From positions 1-49,210 of the forward strand of contig BCHX01000016.1 of NCBI GenBank assembly GCA_001599755.1: a DNA stretch of 49,210 nucleotides, written 5' to 3'. Both the position numbers and the translations under genes were made by a program. This document shows positions 10,271 to 22,480 of this stretch, in pieces; within the stretch, counting starts at the first letter, position 1, and each line of letters starts with the position of its first letter. The DNA is from Gliomastix tumulicola (Eukaryota; Ascomycota; Sordariomycetes; Hypocreales; Bionectriaceae). The notes under the pieces are model-generated. The model saw only the letters and a program-made list of their open reading frames with translations, did not search any database and was not told where the DNA came from.

Positions 10271-11823
10271 ATTTACGTTTGGGTTATAGTCATGTAGTCT
10301 GGGCCCGTGGGGTCGCGATCGTCGTGCGACCATACCTGTGTTCGCCTCCTGTGGCCGAATGTCTTGAATTCCATTTAGTGCTCTTGGCGACTCTCCCTCC
10401 AACTGACTGTGAAGAGACGGCATCCCCAGCTACGCGAATGGGCTACTGACTTGAAAACCTACACACTGGGACGCTTTTTGAGTGCTGTCTTTATAGCCGT
10501 GCCTAGGGCTAGAGTACAGCTCGTAGTGCAGTTCTAAGCCCTTAGCTATTCGGCTCTATACCGTACTAGCCTCTATGTACCGGTCTTCTACCCGCTATAA
10601 AAGCGTTGCCCTAGCTGCATCGACTTCCGAGGACGTGGCCTCGGTATGGGTCAAGAAGTAGAAACCTCTTCTTGCAAGCTTTGGCTAGGCTATATTATGG
10701 GCTTATGATGAGGTACTCCGTGGCGGTAAGGCCAAACGGTGTCTTGGAATAACGGTCGAATGATCTTCTGGGGCATGGCGGAACCGCTCCGCAATCTGGT
10801 GAATGGGGGGGCAGTATCGATGCTGGGGGGTGGGCTTCTTGGGGGAGGGGTGGATGCTCGCTAAATCTCATCATGCTATGCAAGGCATTTTGGTGGTCGT
10901 CTCCTGGCTGTCCTTTGTCCCGGGCACCTTCGGCGCCTTGGGCCATGGCTGCTGTATGATAGGAGGGTCGCCCTCCGGTCTAGGGTGAAGCCTGACATTG
11001 CAGCCGGAATTGGTAGGCCGGCCCCCCAAAGCCTCAGGGAAACCTTATACAGACAGCTATAATGCCTCTCCGATGGCCAGCAAATCAACGCTTCGTTCCG
11101 CTCGAACAAACGACCCACGCCACCGGCCGCCATCGCTGATACTCTAGTCTCATATTCGGCTCTGAAAGTAGTATCAACAAAGACAGTAAACCGCCATCTA
11201 GTCGTACGCACGCTGTGGCGGCTCCTCGACACTAAATGTAAACCCAACAAAGCCCCGCGCTGTCAGCCCTCATTTGCCTCTTCCTTCCACTTTTGTCTGG
11301 GGAGTACGTATGCGGCCCGGAATTACTTCGACATACTTCGCTCTGAACGCTTAGGTGGCAGGTGCCACCTTGAGTGCCCTGAAGTAGTCGGGGTTCCCAC
11401 CAGCTAATCAGAGGTGAGACAGTCTGGCCTCGTACTGGTATACCCTGCATCAAGGCCAAGGTACAGCCCAGGACTTACAAAACCCTCGTTCGAACAGCCA
11501 GCGCGCAGTACCCCGTCTGGAACGCCCATATACAGCAACTTTGTTTCAGAAGTTTGACTATGTGGACCCATCTGAGAGAGCATTGTATCTCCAAAGGGAA
11601 GCCGATGTTGAGCGCTAATGTAGTTGTTACGCTACTGGATGTGAAGGAGTCCGAAAGCGATTTAGTGTTGCTCCTGTCGCTTTCTCTCTTGTGATTGAGC
11701 CTCGCCGACTCTCCGGTCATAGCAGGCGACACGCCGTCTAGGTGGAGCGGTTGGATTGCTCCATTCGACGCGGTGACGCTCGGCTTTGTCTCGATGGGCC
11801 TGTGTTTGGATTGAACAGGTGTT
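10271..11823. other. Intergenic region, no gene recognised
   Basis: Several open frames of 60-125 codons overlap on both strands without domains or splice logic. The 3' end of the CFEM receptor gene (minus strand) lies just beyond at 11824. Confidence 0.4.
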
Positions 11824-13334
11824 CTAAATGCCATTGCCCTCGCGGGTCTGATCTTCGCTCATAGGAGAGAGTATGGGCCGGTTTCCTGGGGCTTCTACCA
11901 GCGCAGCGTCCTGAAACAGCACCGAGTAGGTGCTGCGGACGACGATGCCTGGGGGCCCAAGGTCATCTGGAGTCTCTGCCGTGACGAGGACAGAATTGGC
12001 CGCCTCATGCGTTCTGCCGCTGCAGGACGGGTGGAACATGCTGCCCCGTCGCTCCCGCCCATAGCCCAGAGATCCCCCGTGGGTCATCCCCGCCATGCCC
12101 GGGCATAAGTCGACGAAGAGCAGTCGAAGAGACGGGAGGCAAGCACATATGACACCGACTGTGAATTCAATCGTCGACCATAGGCACACATCGTAGAAGT
12201 CGAACGTGGGGTTCGATGTGGTGGCAAATCTGACTAGAGACTGTAGTCGTAACGCACTCATAACGGTCACGCTAAGGTACGATGAGCATCCGGACCCATT
12301 GCAAATCAAGGGGAGAGCTTACAGCATGCCGANACACACCATCAAGGCCACGGCCACTTTTTTCTTCCAGTGTAGATGCAGTGCACGTAGCTTCCACAGT
12401 GGAATCGCCAAAATCCATACGTCTAAGGCTATGTTNCTAGCCGCGTTGGACCATGCAATGGCATTGGCATTGGCACATGTGCCCTTATGAAGCCCATCCC
12501 AGCCGGTCCAGAAGTATTNGATCGGGCGGCACTGGAAGATGGCCACCAGGACGAAGCTGGTGCCCCATACCGCTGTGAAACCGAATGTGCCCCACAAGAN
12601 CTNTCGGGTTGTCCTTGTCGGAAAAATCTGTAAGTAGAAGGAGATCAGCGCGAGCTTGACCAATGTNGTGCCCAGAAAGTACATCCAAGCNACGGTATGG
12701 AAGTGCCTCAGGACGCGACTGATCTTGTCCGGCTTCAAGGTCCAGATGTGCCTGCCAAGACCGTTTCTAGCTAACCCATAGTCGATGAGGAAAGCAGAGG
12801 GAATCATGACCACGATAGCGGCCAATGCTAGCCAGTCGTCTAGCGTGATGGCTAGGCGAGCAACGATCACCTTGCGGACGAACCGTAGTAGCACGGAGAC
12901 GAAAGCCAGACCCGCTAGGAGATATGTTGTGGGAACAAGTGGGCGGCTCGTGCTCGCCGTCGTCGGTCCCTCGCACTGCGTAACGGTCGCGTTGAGAGCC
13001 ACTGCGTGTATCAGGTCAGCCTGTATCGCCCCATGTCGCCAACGCGTAGGGATATACCGAGAGACTCGGGGATCGTGCAGGCGTTGAGTACACAATTTGC
13101 AACGGATTCCCGAAAGCGATCATCGCCGCAGAGGCACTGATTAGCGGACGCGTCACAGAGCTGCGACCGAAACGCATCTTGAAGACATCCCGACTGTGTA
13201 GGCGCCTGTCAGTTCATGTTTCGATCAGCCAACCTTCGGCAGGAGCGTACCACACAGGCGGGAAATGCCTCGTTGGACCGCACGGATAAAGGCAATAGGC
13301 CACTAAGTAGGAAAAGAACAGGGTAGAGAGGCAT
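11824..13334 (-). CDS. CFEM-domain Pth11-like GPCR (4 exons)
   Basis: Plasma-membrane receptor of the fungal CFEM/Pth11 class, used in sensing surfaces and hosts. Exons are 13334-13251, 13193-13058, 13001-12323 and 12271-11824, with introns of 57, 56 and 51 nt; the join gives 448 residues in one frame. Residues 1-22 are a signal peptide. The CFEM domain spans about 24-83 with eight cysteines (27, 31, 41, 48, 50, 62, 67, 83) and the Asp pair after C50 that in this family serves iron/heme binding. Seven hydrophobic segments follow in the fungal rhodopsin-like domain (PF20684 type), then a cytosolic tail of about 110 residues rich in Ser, Gly and Pro. A few N bases leave unknown residues, but no lesion is visible. 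It appears functional in an otherwise repeat-damaged region. Confidence 0.93.
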
Positions 13335-14390
13335 GGTAGGGCAAATGCCGGTGTTAGGCAGTGTCAACAAGGCGTAAGCCTATGCTACCGCTTGGCCAGC
13401 CTCTGGTACGTGTTGCACGTTCTGGGGGCTCTCCTCCTGGGCTTGGGCGGGGCAGAGAATGGCATCTGGCGACGCGGGCGGATGTTGGGGCGCTTTATGC
13501 TGTAGGNCGTCTCGTGGCCCGCGCNTCCGCGTCCTCTTCGGTCAATATNGTNGAACACGGCCACATTAGGTCTACGTGATGAACAGTACATATAAGCCGC
13601 TACATGGGGTCCAATGTTCGGACGCTAAGTTTCCTCACGGGCACCCATCCCGGGCGCTCACCACCTCTGCAGTCGGCGTATTGAGGTCTTATGGACGCTT
13701 TGTTGCAGGCACTATGCACAAAACGGCCGCCACCCACGCCTCAAGCTCTTCCCTTTTGGTTGAGAGAGCACGGCGCCCCATTCCCCCACCCACCCTACAA
13801 CATCGCCCGTTCTGACACCTAAACCTAACCACCGTAGCCCGCTCGTTCTATTCTGGACGTGGGTTACCATCCGCGCAATTACGCCGAAACCGCCAACCCA
13901 CGCGGGGCTATTATCTAGGTGAACGGGAGACAGTCATCCGGCGGAACGTACATCGCGCAAAGCGTATGAGAGAACGGCCGCTCCCAAGCGCACGAGCCAA
14001 AGATCACAAAGACATGCACGTAGAATTTCACGGGACATCTCGCCTAATTTGAGGAGTCAAGGGACAAGGTATAGACATGCTGGACACTACGGAGGGCGAT
14101 AGGGGGGGTGGATCACCATGGATCTACTAACGCAGCTCGCTGGAAGAACTATTTTTCATGATCCAATTCCCGGTCTCGACGTTGATGCAGAGTATGGGGG
14201 CTGTAACGAGTCTAGGGAGTATTGGTAGGAACTGTTGCTGCGGCGGTAGCCGGCCTCGCTGGATACTGCCCGTAGAGTTTGTGGAAGAGCAGCTGGAGGC
14301 ACGATAGTGTTGGTGCTGCCTTGCCGAAGACCCTCGAGCCGGGGCCAGGAGATCCTTCAAAGCCAGCGAACATGACAGCCCATGACTGCC
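13335..14390. other. Intergenic region
   Basis: Holds the upstream region of the CFEM receptor (minus strand) and no convincing gene. A short cctaaacctaacc run near 13818 resembles telomeric repeat but is too short to matter. Confidence 0.4.
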
Positions 14391-14788
14391 CTAGTTGGTG
14401 TCCGCCTTAGCACACGCCTCGCACGTGCAATCGTCCAAGCTCCCTCCGGAATACTCGATAGGGTCGAAGGGCGAGCCCAACATTGGGCCAGGAGAGACTG
14501 GTAGGAGTTAGATGAGTGAACGGAAAAGGGTGGCNGCGACGTACTTTGAGACAAGTCGGAGACGAAGCTCAAAGTCGGCTGAACAGCCTCCGTATTATGA
14601 TNCCCGATCGAAATCAACTCTGGCTTGGGAGGCTTAGCTANTTNGGCTGCCAGATCATTGACACGAGCCTCGAGCGCGAGAATCTGGGCCTGAAGGTTCC
14701 GTAATTCCTGTCGTGTCGCTTGTGTCCGGGGCGCTCGCTTTGGGCCCCTGCCAGAAGGTGCGCCATGGGGAGATGTTTGCGTCGCCAT
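14391..14788 (-). CDS. Small basic leucine-zipper-like protein (2 exons)
   Basis: Exon 1 is 14788-14545 and exon 2 14497-14391; the 47-nt intron starts GTACGT, has a CTAAC branch site and ends CCAG. The join gives 116 residues. A basic, Pro-rich start (RGPKRAPR) is followed by a coiled coil from about residue 26 to 48 with a/d positions L29, L32, I36, L39, V43 and L46. The C-terminus has a CTCEAC cysteine motif. The basic part lacks the full bZIP signature (no N-x7-R), so a DNA-binding role is only possible. Three residues are unknown because of N bases. Its architecture resembles the gene at 45229-45769. Confidence 0.6.
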
Positions 14789-15597
14789 CGTGAGGTTCGA
14801 CGAAGGGCACGATAGATTGCATGCGTTACTTGAAGGTGGAGGACTGTCGGAGTCGAAATAGTGAGCAGGCCGAGTCGAGAACCTAGCTTGTGGAGCGCTA
14901 GGGGAGGAGGGACTGGAGGNAAANCGAAGTGNGTGCCTGGGCGCACCATGGGCTTTTACGTTGGGCTCGATAGCCTGGACGTGGAAACGAGNCGTGGCGT
15001 GGGAGGGGGAAAAGGGTATGTGGTGATGGTATGGGAGTAAGAGGCAGAGGGGTCCAGGGTGGTAGGGATGTGGGAAGGGAGCGTGGTGGGACCGGTGGCG
15101 CCTCCCAGANCGCCAACAGTCAGCGCCGGTACAGGGATCTTTGTTTGGGCGGGGAACCTTTTACTCTACGGCTGGGGTGGTGTGGAATGCTAGCTAACAG
15201 GAGCCGGGCTAACGACTCTCGCTTGGTCCTGGGGTCTGCCTAACAAAACNAATGGGTTGAATGGATTCGGGCNNGAGGCAATTGGTACCAGGGCCTATCG
15301 GCCATCCGGCCCCGAGCCCCGCCGGTGGTCGTAGGAACAAGGTCCGGGCTCGGGTTGATTCTGGGTACCACCGGTTGCCGTCTCCCAGGGACCTCTAGGC
15401 CATGGCCCTGGCTCGCCTGCTGCGGGGCTTCTGATCTCTTTCACGCCTGATCGGGCGCCAAGCAGGTCCTCGTGAGCGTAGGGTTCGACTATAGATGCAA
15501 GATTGCCCTCCNTAATNAGCCCTCTGTAGTGGCCAAAACGTCCCCGTGCCCATTTCCTGACANATCGCAGTCCACGTCCTCAGAGAGCCACTGCAAT
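14789..15597. other. Intergenic region with N bases
   Basis: G-rich purine stretch at about 15000-15110 and several N bases. No gene recognised. The frame of the next gene is open from 15472, but the ATG at 15598 fits the family length better. Confidence 0.4.
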
Positions 15598-16032
15598 ATG
15601 GGTGGTCTACGCCGTGCCTTGCGGCGAACTGCTCTGACCTTCCTGGCCANCATGAATCGCCTGGACGACCCCACCAACTGGCTTCGTGGCCGCCTGCCCA
15701 ACGCTACACATAGCCTTCTCCCGGCATCGCTTGGCGGCCCTCAAGACGTGGACAACACGGTCGCTGTGGAAATGTTCTCGACATTCCTCCCCGGCCTTCG
15801 CCATCTCCGCGTCGATCTTGCGGACGATTCCAGCGTGGTCATTGACGAGGAGCAACGCATGATCCTGATCCACGCCACGAGCACGGGCATCACCGATGTT
15901 GGTCCCTANGGCAACGAGTACATCTTCACACTTTTTACTACCGATGATGGAACGCGTGTCAGGAAGTCGATGGAGTTTGTTGACTCGGCGCTTACCAGAG
16001 ACATACTGGCCAAGTACAATGAGATGATGTAG
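15598..16032 (+). CDS. SnoaL/Trt14-like isomerase (NTF2-like fold) candidate
   Basis: 144 residues from the ATG at 15598. The pattern THSLLPASL near the N-terminus, a central hydrophobic HLRVDL strand, then an ATSTG...GPxGNEY...DDGT...K.MEFVDSA run follow the layout of the small NTF2-like proteins found in fungal secondary-metabolite clusters (SnoaL-like; Trt14/AusH isomerases of meroterpenoid pathways). Members of about 130-150 residues act as soluble isomerases or cyclases. Two N bases fall inside the gene, one in the GPxG motif. It is convergent with the UbiA enzyme, 0.8 kb away. An upstream start at 15472 would add about 42 residues of unlikely sequence. The fold assignment is from motif memory, not a search. 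Confidence 0.65.
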   Translation: MGGLRRALRRTALTFLAXMNRLDDPTNWLRGRLPNATHSLLPASLGGPQDVDNTVAVEMFSTFLPGLRHLRVDLADDSSVVIDEEQRMILIHATSTGITDVGPXGNEYIFTLFTTDDGTRVRKSMEFVDSALTRDILAKYNEMM

Positions 16033-16841
16033 TCGGAGTCTGTCTGAGGACCTGCCGNCGTGGGAGGTTTGGGGAGGAGGAAGGGGGGTCAGGGAGATGG
16101 TATGCATAGGTCAGGCTTAGCTAGAGAAAAAANGGCTACACCGTNGTTTCCCAGCGGCTCTGTGTGTCGTGCGCGACCTTTGTNCCACCGGTACTATCTA
16201 TGTCGCTTGCAACTGATACGGCAAGCACTGGCTTTATAACTGCCGGCCTAANGTTGCAGGGCCTACAACTACCTACTACGTGAATGACGGAGTTGGCATT
16301 AGTAAAGAAACGCTTCACCGCGGCTCGTTCATGTCCCGTATGCAAAGTTAGGGTTGNATACAGTCCAAGATGTTCCTCGTATGATTAGGTGGCGATTGTC
16401 ACTATGCCTCTATCTCCTTCACACAGTCTCGGCTTCTCGATACCGTTTGGANCTGATGTGTTTGTATATATTTGTTGGGAGGTTCCCCGGCGTTCCACAG
16501 CTAAGAAGCGTCAGGCTAGTTGATGGGCGTCNTAGTGGGAAGCGGAACGGTGAAAAGGGTACAGTGAATGGATAGAGTAAGGGAGAAAGAAGAAGGAAAC
16601 AGAGGAAGGGCTCGGTGTGGGCGCCGTAGTGGTCGCGATCATNAGTGAGCCACGTATGAACATGANCAGCCAATAGAAGGGTGGCCTCGAGGCATCGTAG
16701 CTAGGCATCAATGCTGGGCGCGCCTTCCATACCGGANAATGCGGTGCNAGGGGCTTCTGAGCAGCTGGCGTGCAGGACATAGATCCGCGCGCCTGGTGGC
16801 CCAAAACTCCAAGCTTGCGGCCCGGCATCCAAGAGGCCATT
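16033..16841. other. Convergent intergenic spacer
   Basis: Lies between the 3' ends of the isomerase candidate (plus) and the UbiA enzyme (minus). It contains many N bases and should hold both terminators. No gene seen. Confidence 0.4.
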
Positions 16842-17822
16842 TCATCGGGCGGCCAACGGGAGGGAGAACACAAGACCCACCCAGATATTCCACACTACAA
16901 AGGTAGTCCTGTCGCTTTGCACAGTTCGGAAGACAAGAGATCGGGCAGCCACAATCGCGGCTAGGACCACACTTAGGCTCGTTGCTGCGGCCCTCGTATC
17001 CCAGAACACTGGACACAGAGCGCCCCAGATGATCGTGCAGCATGCGATGGTCCATCTGGCAGCCGTATCCCCGATGACCAGGGGCACAGTGCGGCGATGG
17101 CGGGCCGCATCCCCTACTTGGTCGTACATATCCTGCGCGTGGATCGTGGTGAGAACGATGCNTCCAATGATACCAAGCCAGGCGAGTAGGCGCGGCGAGG
17201 ACAGCACGGTGCTGTCCAAGCCGAACAAAACGGGATGGCCCAATGCCATTTCCAGCGCGCCCGAGAGGAAACACAGATAACCGAGTGCATTGAGGGCATT
17301 TCGCAAGAGGCAACTAGCGTTCGCGCCGCCCAAGTTGTTGTACACANTGCCAAGGAAAAGCAGAGCGAGGCCTTGGGGTACACCCGCCCCAGTCCAAANA
17401 CTAAAGCCTTGAGCTACAGAGGAGGCGAGCAGCATAGAAAAGCGAGCGGCACGGAAGGAGATGCGCCCCTTAGGCAACGGGCGCCATGGCTTGTTCATGC
17501 GGTCCTCTTCGACGGACGCCGCGCCTCTTTGATTGTTGATGTCAAGTGGGAGGAGGTGAAGCCAAACCCAAAGTAGGACACAAGGGAGCCGAGTCGAGAC
17601 CTCCGTCCAGGTGACAGAACCCAGCATAGGTAATCGAAACTGGTGCGCTGCTGCTGCATTCGTCAACGCAAAGACAGCGCTGGGGCATATGATGGTCTTG
17701 ATATCGCTGTATGTGAAAAGCCATAAGGTGTATGCGTATTGCCGCACCGCCGAGACGTAGCCTAACATTGCTGTGGTGGTCGCGGGTGAGCCCCATGGAT
17801 GAGTAGGCGCGATCGAGTACAT
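16842..17822 (-). CDS. UbiA-superfamily prenyltransferase or membrane terpene cyclase
   Basis: 326 residues, single exon, polytopic (about eight hydrophobic segments). The first Asp/Asn-rich motif is at residues 94-115 (DINNQ...EEDRMNKPWRP) and the second at 231-245 (D231, D234, D238, then RHRRTVPL). These are the two Mg-diphosphate binding loops of the UbiA family. The NQ...EED.NKPWRP variant is the form I associate with fungal UbiA-type enzymes that include the fumagillin sesquiterpene cyclase Fma-TC as well as true prenyltransferases; sequence alone does not decide between them. It would act in the ER membrane on a prenyl diphosphate. Three N bases are tolerated and no stop interrupts it. 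Neighbour: the convergent SnoaL-like gene. Confidence 0.85.
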   Translation of the reverse strand: MYSIAPTHPWGSPATTTAMLGYVSAVRQYAYTLWLFTYSDIKTIICPSAVFALTNAAAAHQFRLPMLGSVTWTEVSTRLPCVLLWVWLHLLPLDINNQRGAASVEEDRMNKPWRPLPKGRISFRAARFSMLLASSVAQGFSXWTGAGVPQGLALLFLGXVYNNLGGANASCLLRNALNALGYLCFLSGALEMALGHPVLFGLDSTVLSSPRLLAWLGIIGXIVLTTIHAQDMYDQVGDAARHRRTVPLVIGDTAARWTIACCTIIWGALCPVFWDTRAAATSLSVVLAAIVAARSLVFRTVQSDRTTFVVWNIWVGLVFSLPLAAR

Positions 17823-18959
17823 TATGAGGCTACCCCGAGGCCGTGCCGCGTGTTTCCGTGGTCAAGCTTGGAATAGGGAAGTAGGCTCACTACCTCGTAC
17901 ACTCTCTCCTCGAACGGGGATCCCTCGTGCTGATGAAAGAAATGGGTGTACTGTATCGCAAGCGCTAGGGGCCACGGCGGAAGTGCGGTGGTCAACTTGC
18001 ATGCTTGCGAGGGAGCCAACCCCTGGGTGGCTTTGGCCTTGATTCGAAAAGGACGATCCCGGATCCTTTCTCTCGTACGACGATCACCGGGTGTGGCAAC
18101 GCATAGTCCGGTACAGAACTCTCTTGGAGGCCCCTAGCTCTTTGTGGCAAGCAGACATAGCCGGCAAGGCCAGTAGACAAGTCTCGTTCCTTCCCAGGCC
18201 TCACCAGGGCGACGTTTTTCGCCCACCCCCGGTTCAAGGCATCTTCTGGGTCAGCGAGGCCATGATGCGGGGGGTTGCATGGGTTTCGGGGTGGGGATGA
18301 AGCCCTGGGCCCTATTCTCCACGCGACCAAGACCAGGGCTCCGCCACTGGGTCTCTCATCCATGTGTTGGAGCCACACCCACACGACCGAGGGGGTGTGT
18401 AGCCCACACGCGCCACCCCCTGCCCCGGCAATGCACCACAAGAAAGAATTGCCTCGCACAAATACAAAATGCAGCCTCCGGTGCCGGGCCTGAAATACCC
18501 TGACCGTCACCAGCTTCTCCGCTACCAATGTTCCTCACAAACAACCAAGAACCAAGGACAGCTAGCGAAACTGACAAGTGCCCTCTCTACCTCTTCGCAC
18601 GCGAGATAAATGGCAAGGTTTGCCGCTCCTACAATTCCACAAGCCACCCTACGGAGTATCAGGGCATCATTAACTTATTCTTTAGATTGGACCGACGCCC
18701 TGGCCACTATGGTGCCTTCTTCGCAGCCATCACAGCCCACCCACCCGTCGAACACACAGGCTTCAAGAAGGGCAATGCGGCCTCGCGTTTTGCAAAGGTC
18801 ACCAAGAGAAGCCACGGCCCCCAACAACGCGCTGGAAAAGTCCCCCCCTTGAAGCTAGATAAGTGTGGCCTAAACGATACATCTCCTCCACCCTCGCTGA
18901 TGAAAGATGGCTCTATGCTGGATACCCACCGCCGGGCGCTTGCCGCGCCTATAGCTATC
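17823..18959. other. Intergenic region
   Basis: Upstream region of the UbiA gene (minus) and of the chromodomain-like ORF (plus). Open frames here (for example minus 17992-18528) lack domains and are judged chance. The frame of the next ORF is open from 18528, but its first 140 residues look non-coding. Confidence 0.4.
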
Positions 18960-19442
18960 ATGAGTGAGGATCAGCTACAAACGGACTCCCTACGCCCTGT
19001 GGAAAACCCTCGTAGCCAGGGGTGCGAAACAACATCGGCCGAAGAGGCTCGAGAGGCGATGGAGCCGAAGCCTTTTCGAATCCGAAACCATCAATTGGTC
19101 TCTGACGATGACTGGGAGTTTGAGCTCGAAATTAGCCGAGACAATGGAGCATCTTGGAGCTGGCACGAAGAGAGCGCTTTGTTCGACGAGTCCCGTGACA
19201 CGGTCCATGCGTACTGGGAAACGGTCGAGGGCGGCCGAGAAGAAGCCTGCGAGGGCATGTGGAAGATCTACACCATTTTCGAGGAGAGAGCCACCCGTCC
19301 CGGTACTTTTGGGGAGCAGGAGATGGCATACGAGGTGGGCTGGATGGGCTCGATTCAGCGAGACTGGGAACCCGAAGCTTTTGTCCTGGTCAACGCCCCC
19401 TTGGTCCTAGAAGAGTGGCGGAGGAAGAAACTTGGTCGCTAG
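18960..19442 (+). CDS. Chromodomain-like protein, 160 aa
   Basis: Start chosen at the ATG at 18960 because the upstream part of the frame is compositionally poor. The first 35 residues are polar. Residues 39-95 are acidic, with several Trp (WEFEL, SWSWHE, YWETVE). Residues 103-155 follow the chromodomain pattern: Y124, W128 and W136 at the cage-like positions, WEPEAF, then a C-terminal LEEWRRKK helix. Chromodomains read methylated histone tails and also occur in fungal retrotransposon integrases; no integrase motif is present. The product would be a small nuclear protein. Remote similarity only. Confidence 0.5.
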   Translation: MSEDQLQTDSLRPVENPRSQGCETTSAEEAREAMEPKPFRIRNHQLVSDDDWEFELEISRDNGASWSWHEESALFDESRDTVHAYWETVEGGREEACEGMWKIYTIFEERATRPGTFGEQEMAYEVGWMGSIQRDWEPEAFVLVNAPLVLEEWRRKKLGR

Positions 19443-19735
19443 TGAGGGCGCCCTAGCCAATGCGCATCTATCATACGAGAGGATGGCCGGCACCCGTTCG
19501 CGGCGTCGGTAGCAGACTCGGGGGACTGGAATGGTCGTCAGTATGTAGTTTGCGGGTGTCGCATGCCGCTCATTGTCCTTGCTCTAGCACAGCGAGTTAG
19601 TGGATGGATTATCGCGTTACCTAGTTCTCATCTCCCAACATTCTGCTGCTCTTTGTGCACAGCTGCGCGGCTTAGCCAGGGTGCTTGAGTAACACCAAAT
19701 TTTTGCGTTCACTCACTTCGCCATGAACATGCTGG

Positions 19736-20278
19736 TCACTCAGTGTTGGGCTGGAGGTCTTCCCTTAGACAAGTAATCGAGACGACTATGTGCAGCAGTG
19801 TGGACACTATGCTACCGACAGCGGACTGGTAAGCGCTCCCTCGTCGGAACGCACCAGTCACCTCTAACCCACGTGCAGTCTCCGTAATTGCCAAGACAAA
19901 GCCAAGAAAGGCCGAGGAACTGGCGAAGCCAACGACGCTCAACCCGACCGACAAAAATCGAAGGAGCGGATAGGCGTATCGAAATACATAGATAATGGTA
20001 GAGGCCAGTGTGAACGCGAGGCTCGCTCCCGACAGAATATCCAGCGGTGGTGTGCGTCTCAGTACGGCATAGAACCACAAAACGGTCGGAGAGGTGGGAG
20101 ACAGCGCGTCGAGCGAATCAGGTACGCGGGGCAAACCGGCACAGTCGGGGTGCTGCTGATACCAGAGACAATTATGCTTAAGCCCGACAGAACAGCCCGT
20201 GGGAGCACGTATTTCTCGAAAAAGGGTTGGTTTGAACTATATAAATTAGCCCCTATAGCCCTAGCCGGACATGTCATG
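19736..20278 (-). pseudogene. Small multi-pass membrane protein, start region unresolved
   Basis: The 3' part (20134-19736) is a clear membrane frame with three hydrophobic segments (around ILSGASLAF, FLSVGLSVVG and SIVSTLLHIV) but no in-frame ATG. A minus-strand frame upstream, with an ATG at 20278, reads FFEKYVLPRAVLSGLSIIVSG, which also looks real, in another phase. Either a 55-nt intron (weak GTGCTC donor, CAGCAG acceptor) or a frameshift connects them. No family recognised. If the frameshift is real the gene is dead; if the intron is real it encodes about 160 residues. Confidence 0.4.
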
Positions 20279-22480
20279 GCGTACCGTAAATTGTACGATC
20301 GCCTCATTATGAAGATCACGGAGGAAAATAAGGGAGCAGACAAAGTACGAAAACGGTATGACTGGCACGACGTGTAAGAATAGGAAGAATAGAAACTTAT
20401 GCTGTCCTTGCATGACCGCCCGATCCGCAAGTACTCGTCGTTGCACCGGTATACGGGCTGAATTTTCAGGCAAACGACAATTTATGTGTAGCCGCCGACC
20501 ATCAGAGCGTGGGCCCAACATCTTACTTATGTAGTCTGAAGGAGCCAGTTCCGTCCACCTCGATGTGTAGCATCAAATTCTACGACGTCCATAAGCCACC
20601 AACTAGACCCTCGAATTGTACCCAGAAACATGGCGCCCATCAGACGATACACAAACAACAGAGGCCATATTGGCCCGCGGTGTACGCCAAATCTCTTTCT
20701 GCCGCGCTTTACATTGACTAGGCATCTCAATGTGCCTCTATCTCAATGCGCCCGACAAAACTGGCGGGCTCCTGAGAGAGGTGCCGGTGATCCACCGGAC
20801 CTAGGACCGTACGGATTGCTACGCCTCGACTCTATTCCCCCACTGGCGATAGATATGAGGAAGGCTCACCGTTTGACGTAGGAAAATTACAAGAAAGGTA
20901 GGCCAAAGACTTTTGCAGCACCAATGGGGTTAAATGCTAGGATCCCCCGCCCCCCTCTCCCCCCTCTCTCCCCTCTTAATCCGCGGTTCCAAGTATGGGG
21001 TATGTATGTTCAGTCGAAAAATCTCCGGAGATATGAGGAGCTTGCATTCATAGGTTGCCGAGTGATTGGATAGGTGAAGATTGAGTTCGCGGACGCTTGT
21101 ATCAATACTACTCTCCACGAAAGAGGAACAACAGCATCTTCAGCCTAAGTACAGGGATAGCCCAATGAACAGGCCCTCCTAGTGCCTGCCAATTCGGCGT
21201 ATAAAGGATACTAGAGAGTAAAAGGCATTGCCTTGGTCTCTGCACTGTCTGGGAATACTCGTTCATTTCTACATAGATCCCTACTTTGTGGAACGGTAGT
21301 GGCAGGGTATCGATGGCCTCCTATAGGTGGCTCTCACGCGTAGCTATAGCAGGCCACAGGGGTCCGGTCAATATCCAAGCATAGCGCACAAGCTCTCTTT
21401 ATATGAACCCTAGGATGTCATCTCAGCCTTCGGCGGGCATGACTCGCAGCTCGTCATGGTCCTGCCTGACATCCAGTCATCCGTATCTACATCCTCACCG
21501 AGACCCAGGGCCGCCCAGTCGTCAGCACACCAAGTTCGCGCGTCGGCTCGTCTCAGTTTCGGAATTACTTTGACGTGCAAGCCGGCCCCAATGCCATACC
21601 TCGTTGACGAGTCGTAGTTCGTTGCAGGCGCGTCAGGCGGTTGAATGGTGATGTCGGGGTCGGATTGCGCTTCGGTGCTATGTAGGACACGCATCGAGCC
21701 GGATCGCCGCCGTGTCCTAGAGCATCTGTTGGGTTCCATGGCGACCTCGTGCTTGTTGAAACGACAAGAGAGCACTCCTTGGACTATACTTAGCTTTGCT
21801 CGTACGTTGTTATATATTCGTACTTATTGTCATAAAGAGAGTTACACTACTGCTCAGATATTATCACAGCTACCCTCGGCAAATACACGGCATAGATCGT
21901 AAGTCCCGACCAAAAGGCTACATTTTGGCGGGTCCGACTTTGGAGGAAGTGGTATCGGGGACGGGGCGAAAGCTTCGGCGACTACCCTTGCTAATCCTCT
22001 TGGGCCGTCTTCCAACGAACTAGTTATGCGGTTTCAGTGCCATATGGATCGCCATTTAGAGCTTCTCCGGGCAAAGAGCCTTGGGGCCCATCACCACCTT
22101 TTCCCTAAGTCTCTCCTTATATCAAGAATCAGTGTGCAAGACGCTACATCTACCCTCTACCCCTCCGGCATACTTCTCGATGCTTCCTTAGAGTGTCAGC
22201 CCCCGGATGAAAGTTCAGGTCTATTTCCAACTAGGTCGAGATGCCTACTCGGCCACTCATGCGTATTGGGCCACTTTGGGGATTTCCTCGTAGTAAGGTC
22301 TGACAGGGCCGAAAGACGGTGCACTTCATCATCATGTAAATCACGATGAGCAAAGATGCGAGACAGTCTTGGCCGGGGCGAACCCGAGCCCGAGTACTAA
22401 CATACCCGAGATAGACTTGATAACTGGTTATCGAGGGTACAAAGGCCATCCACCAATGGTGATACCGAAGCCCCGATCAA
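20279..22480. other. Gene-poor region
   Basis: Contains a pure pyrimidine tract (cccccctctccccc-like, 20941-20978). A minus-strand frame from the ATG at 21739 to 21410 (acidic, 109 aa) is possible but unsupported. Otherwise nothing recognised. Confidence 0.4.

Noticed and set aside
13816..13832. Telomere-like cctaaacctaacc run
   Set aside because: Only two imperfect units; not a telomeric array.
17992..18528. 178-codon minus-strand ORF
   Set aside because: No domain or splice logic; overlaps other open frames of similar length in GC-rich DNA.
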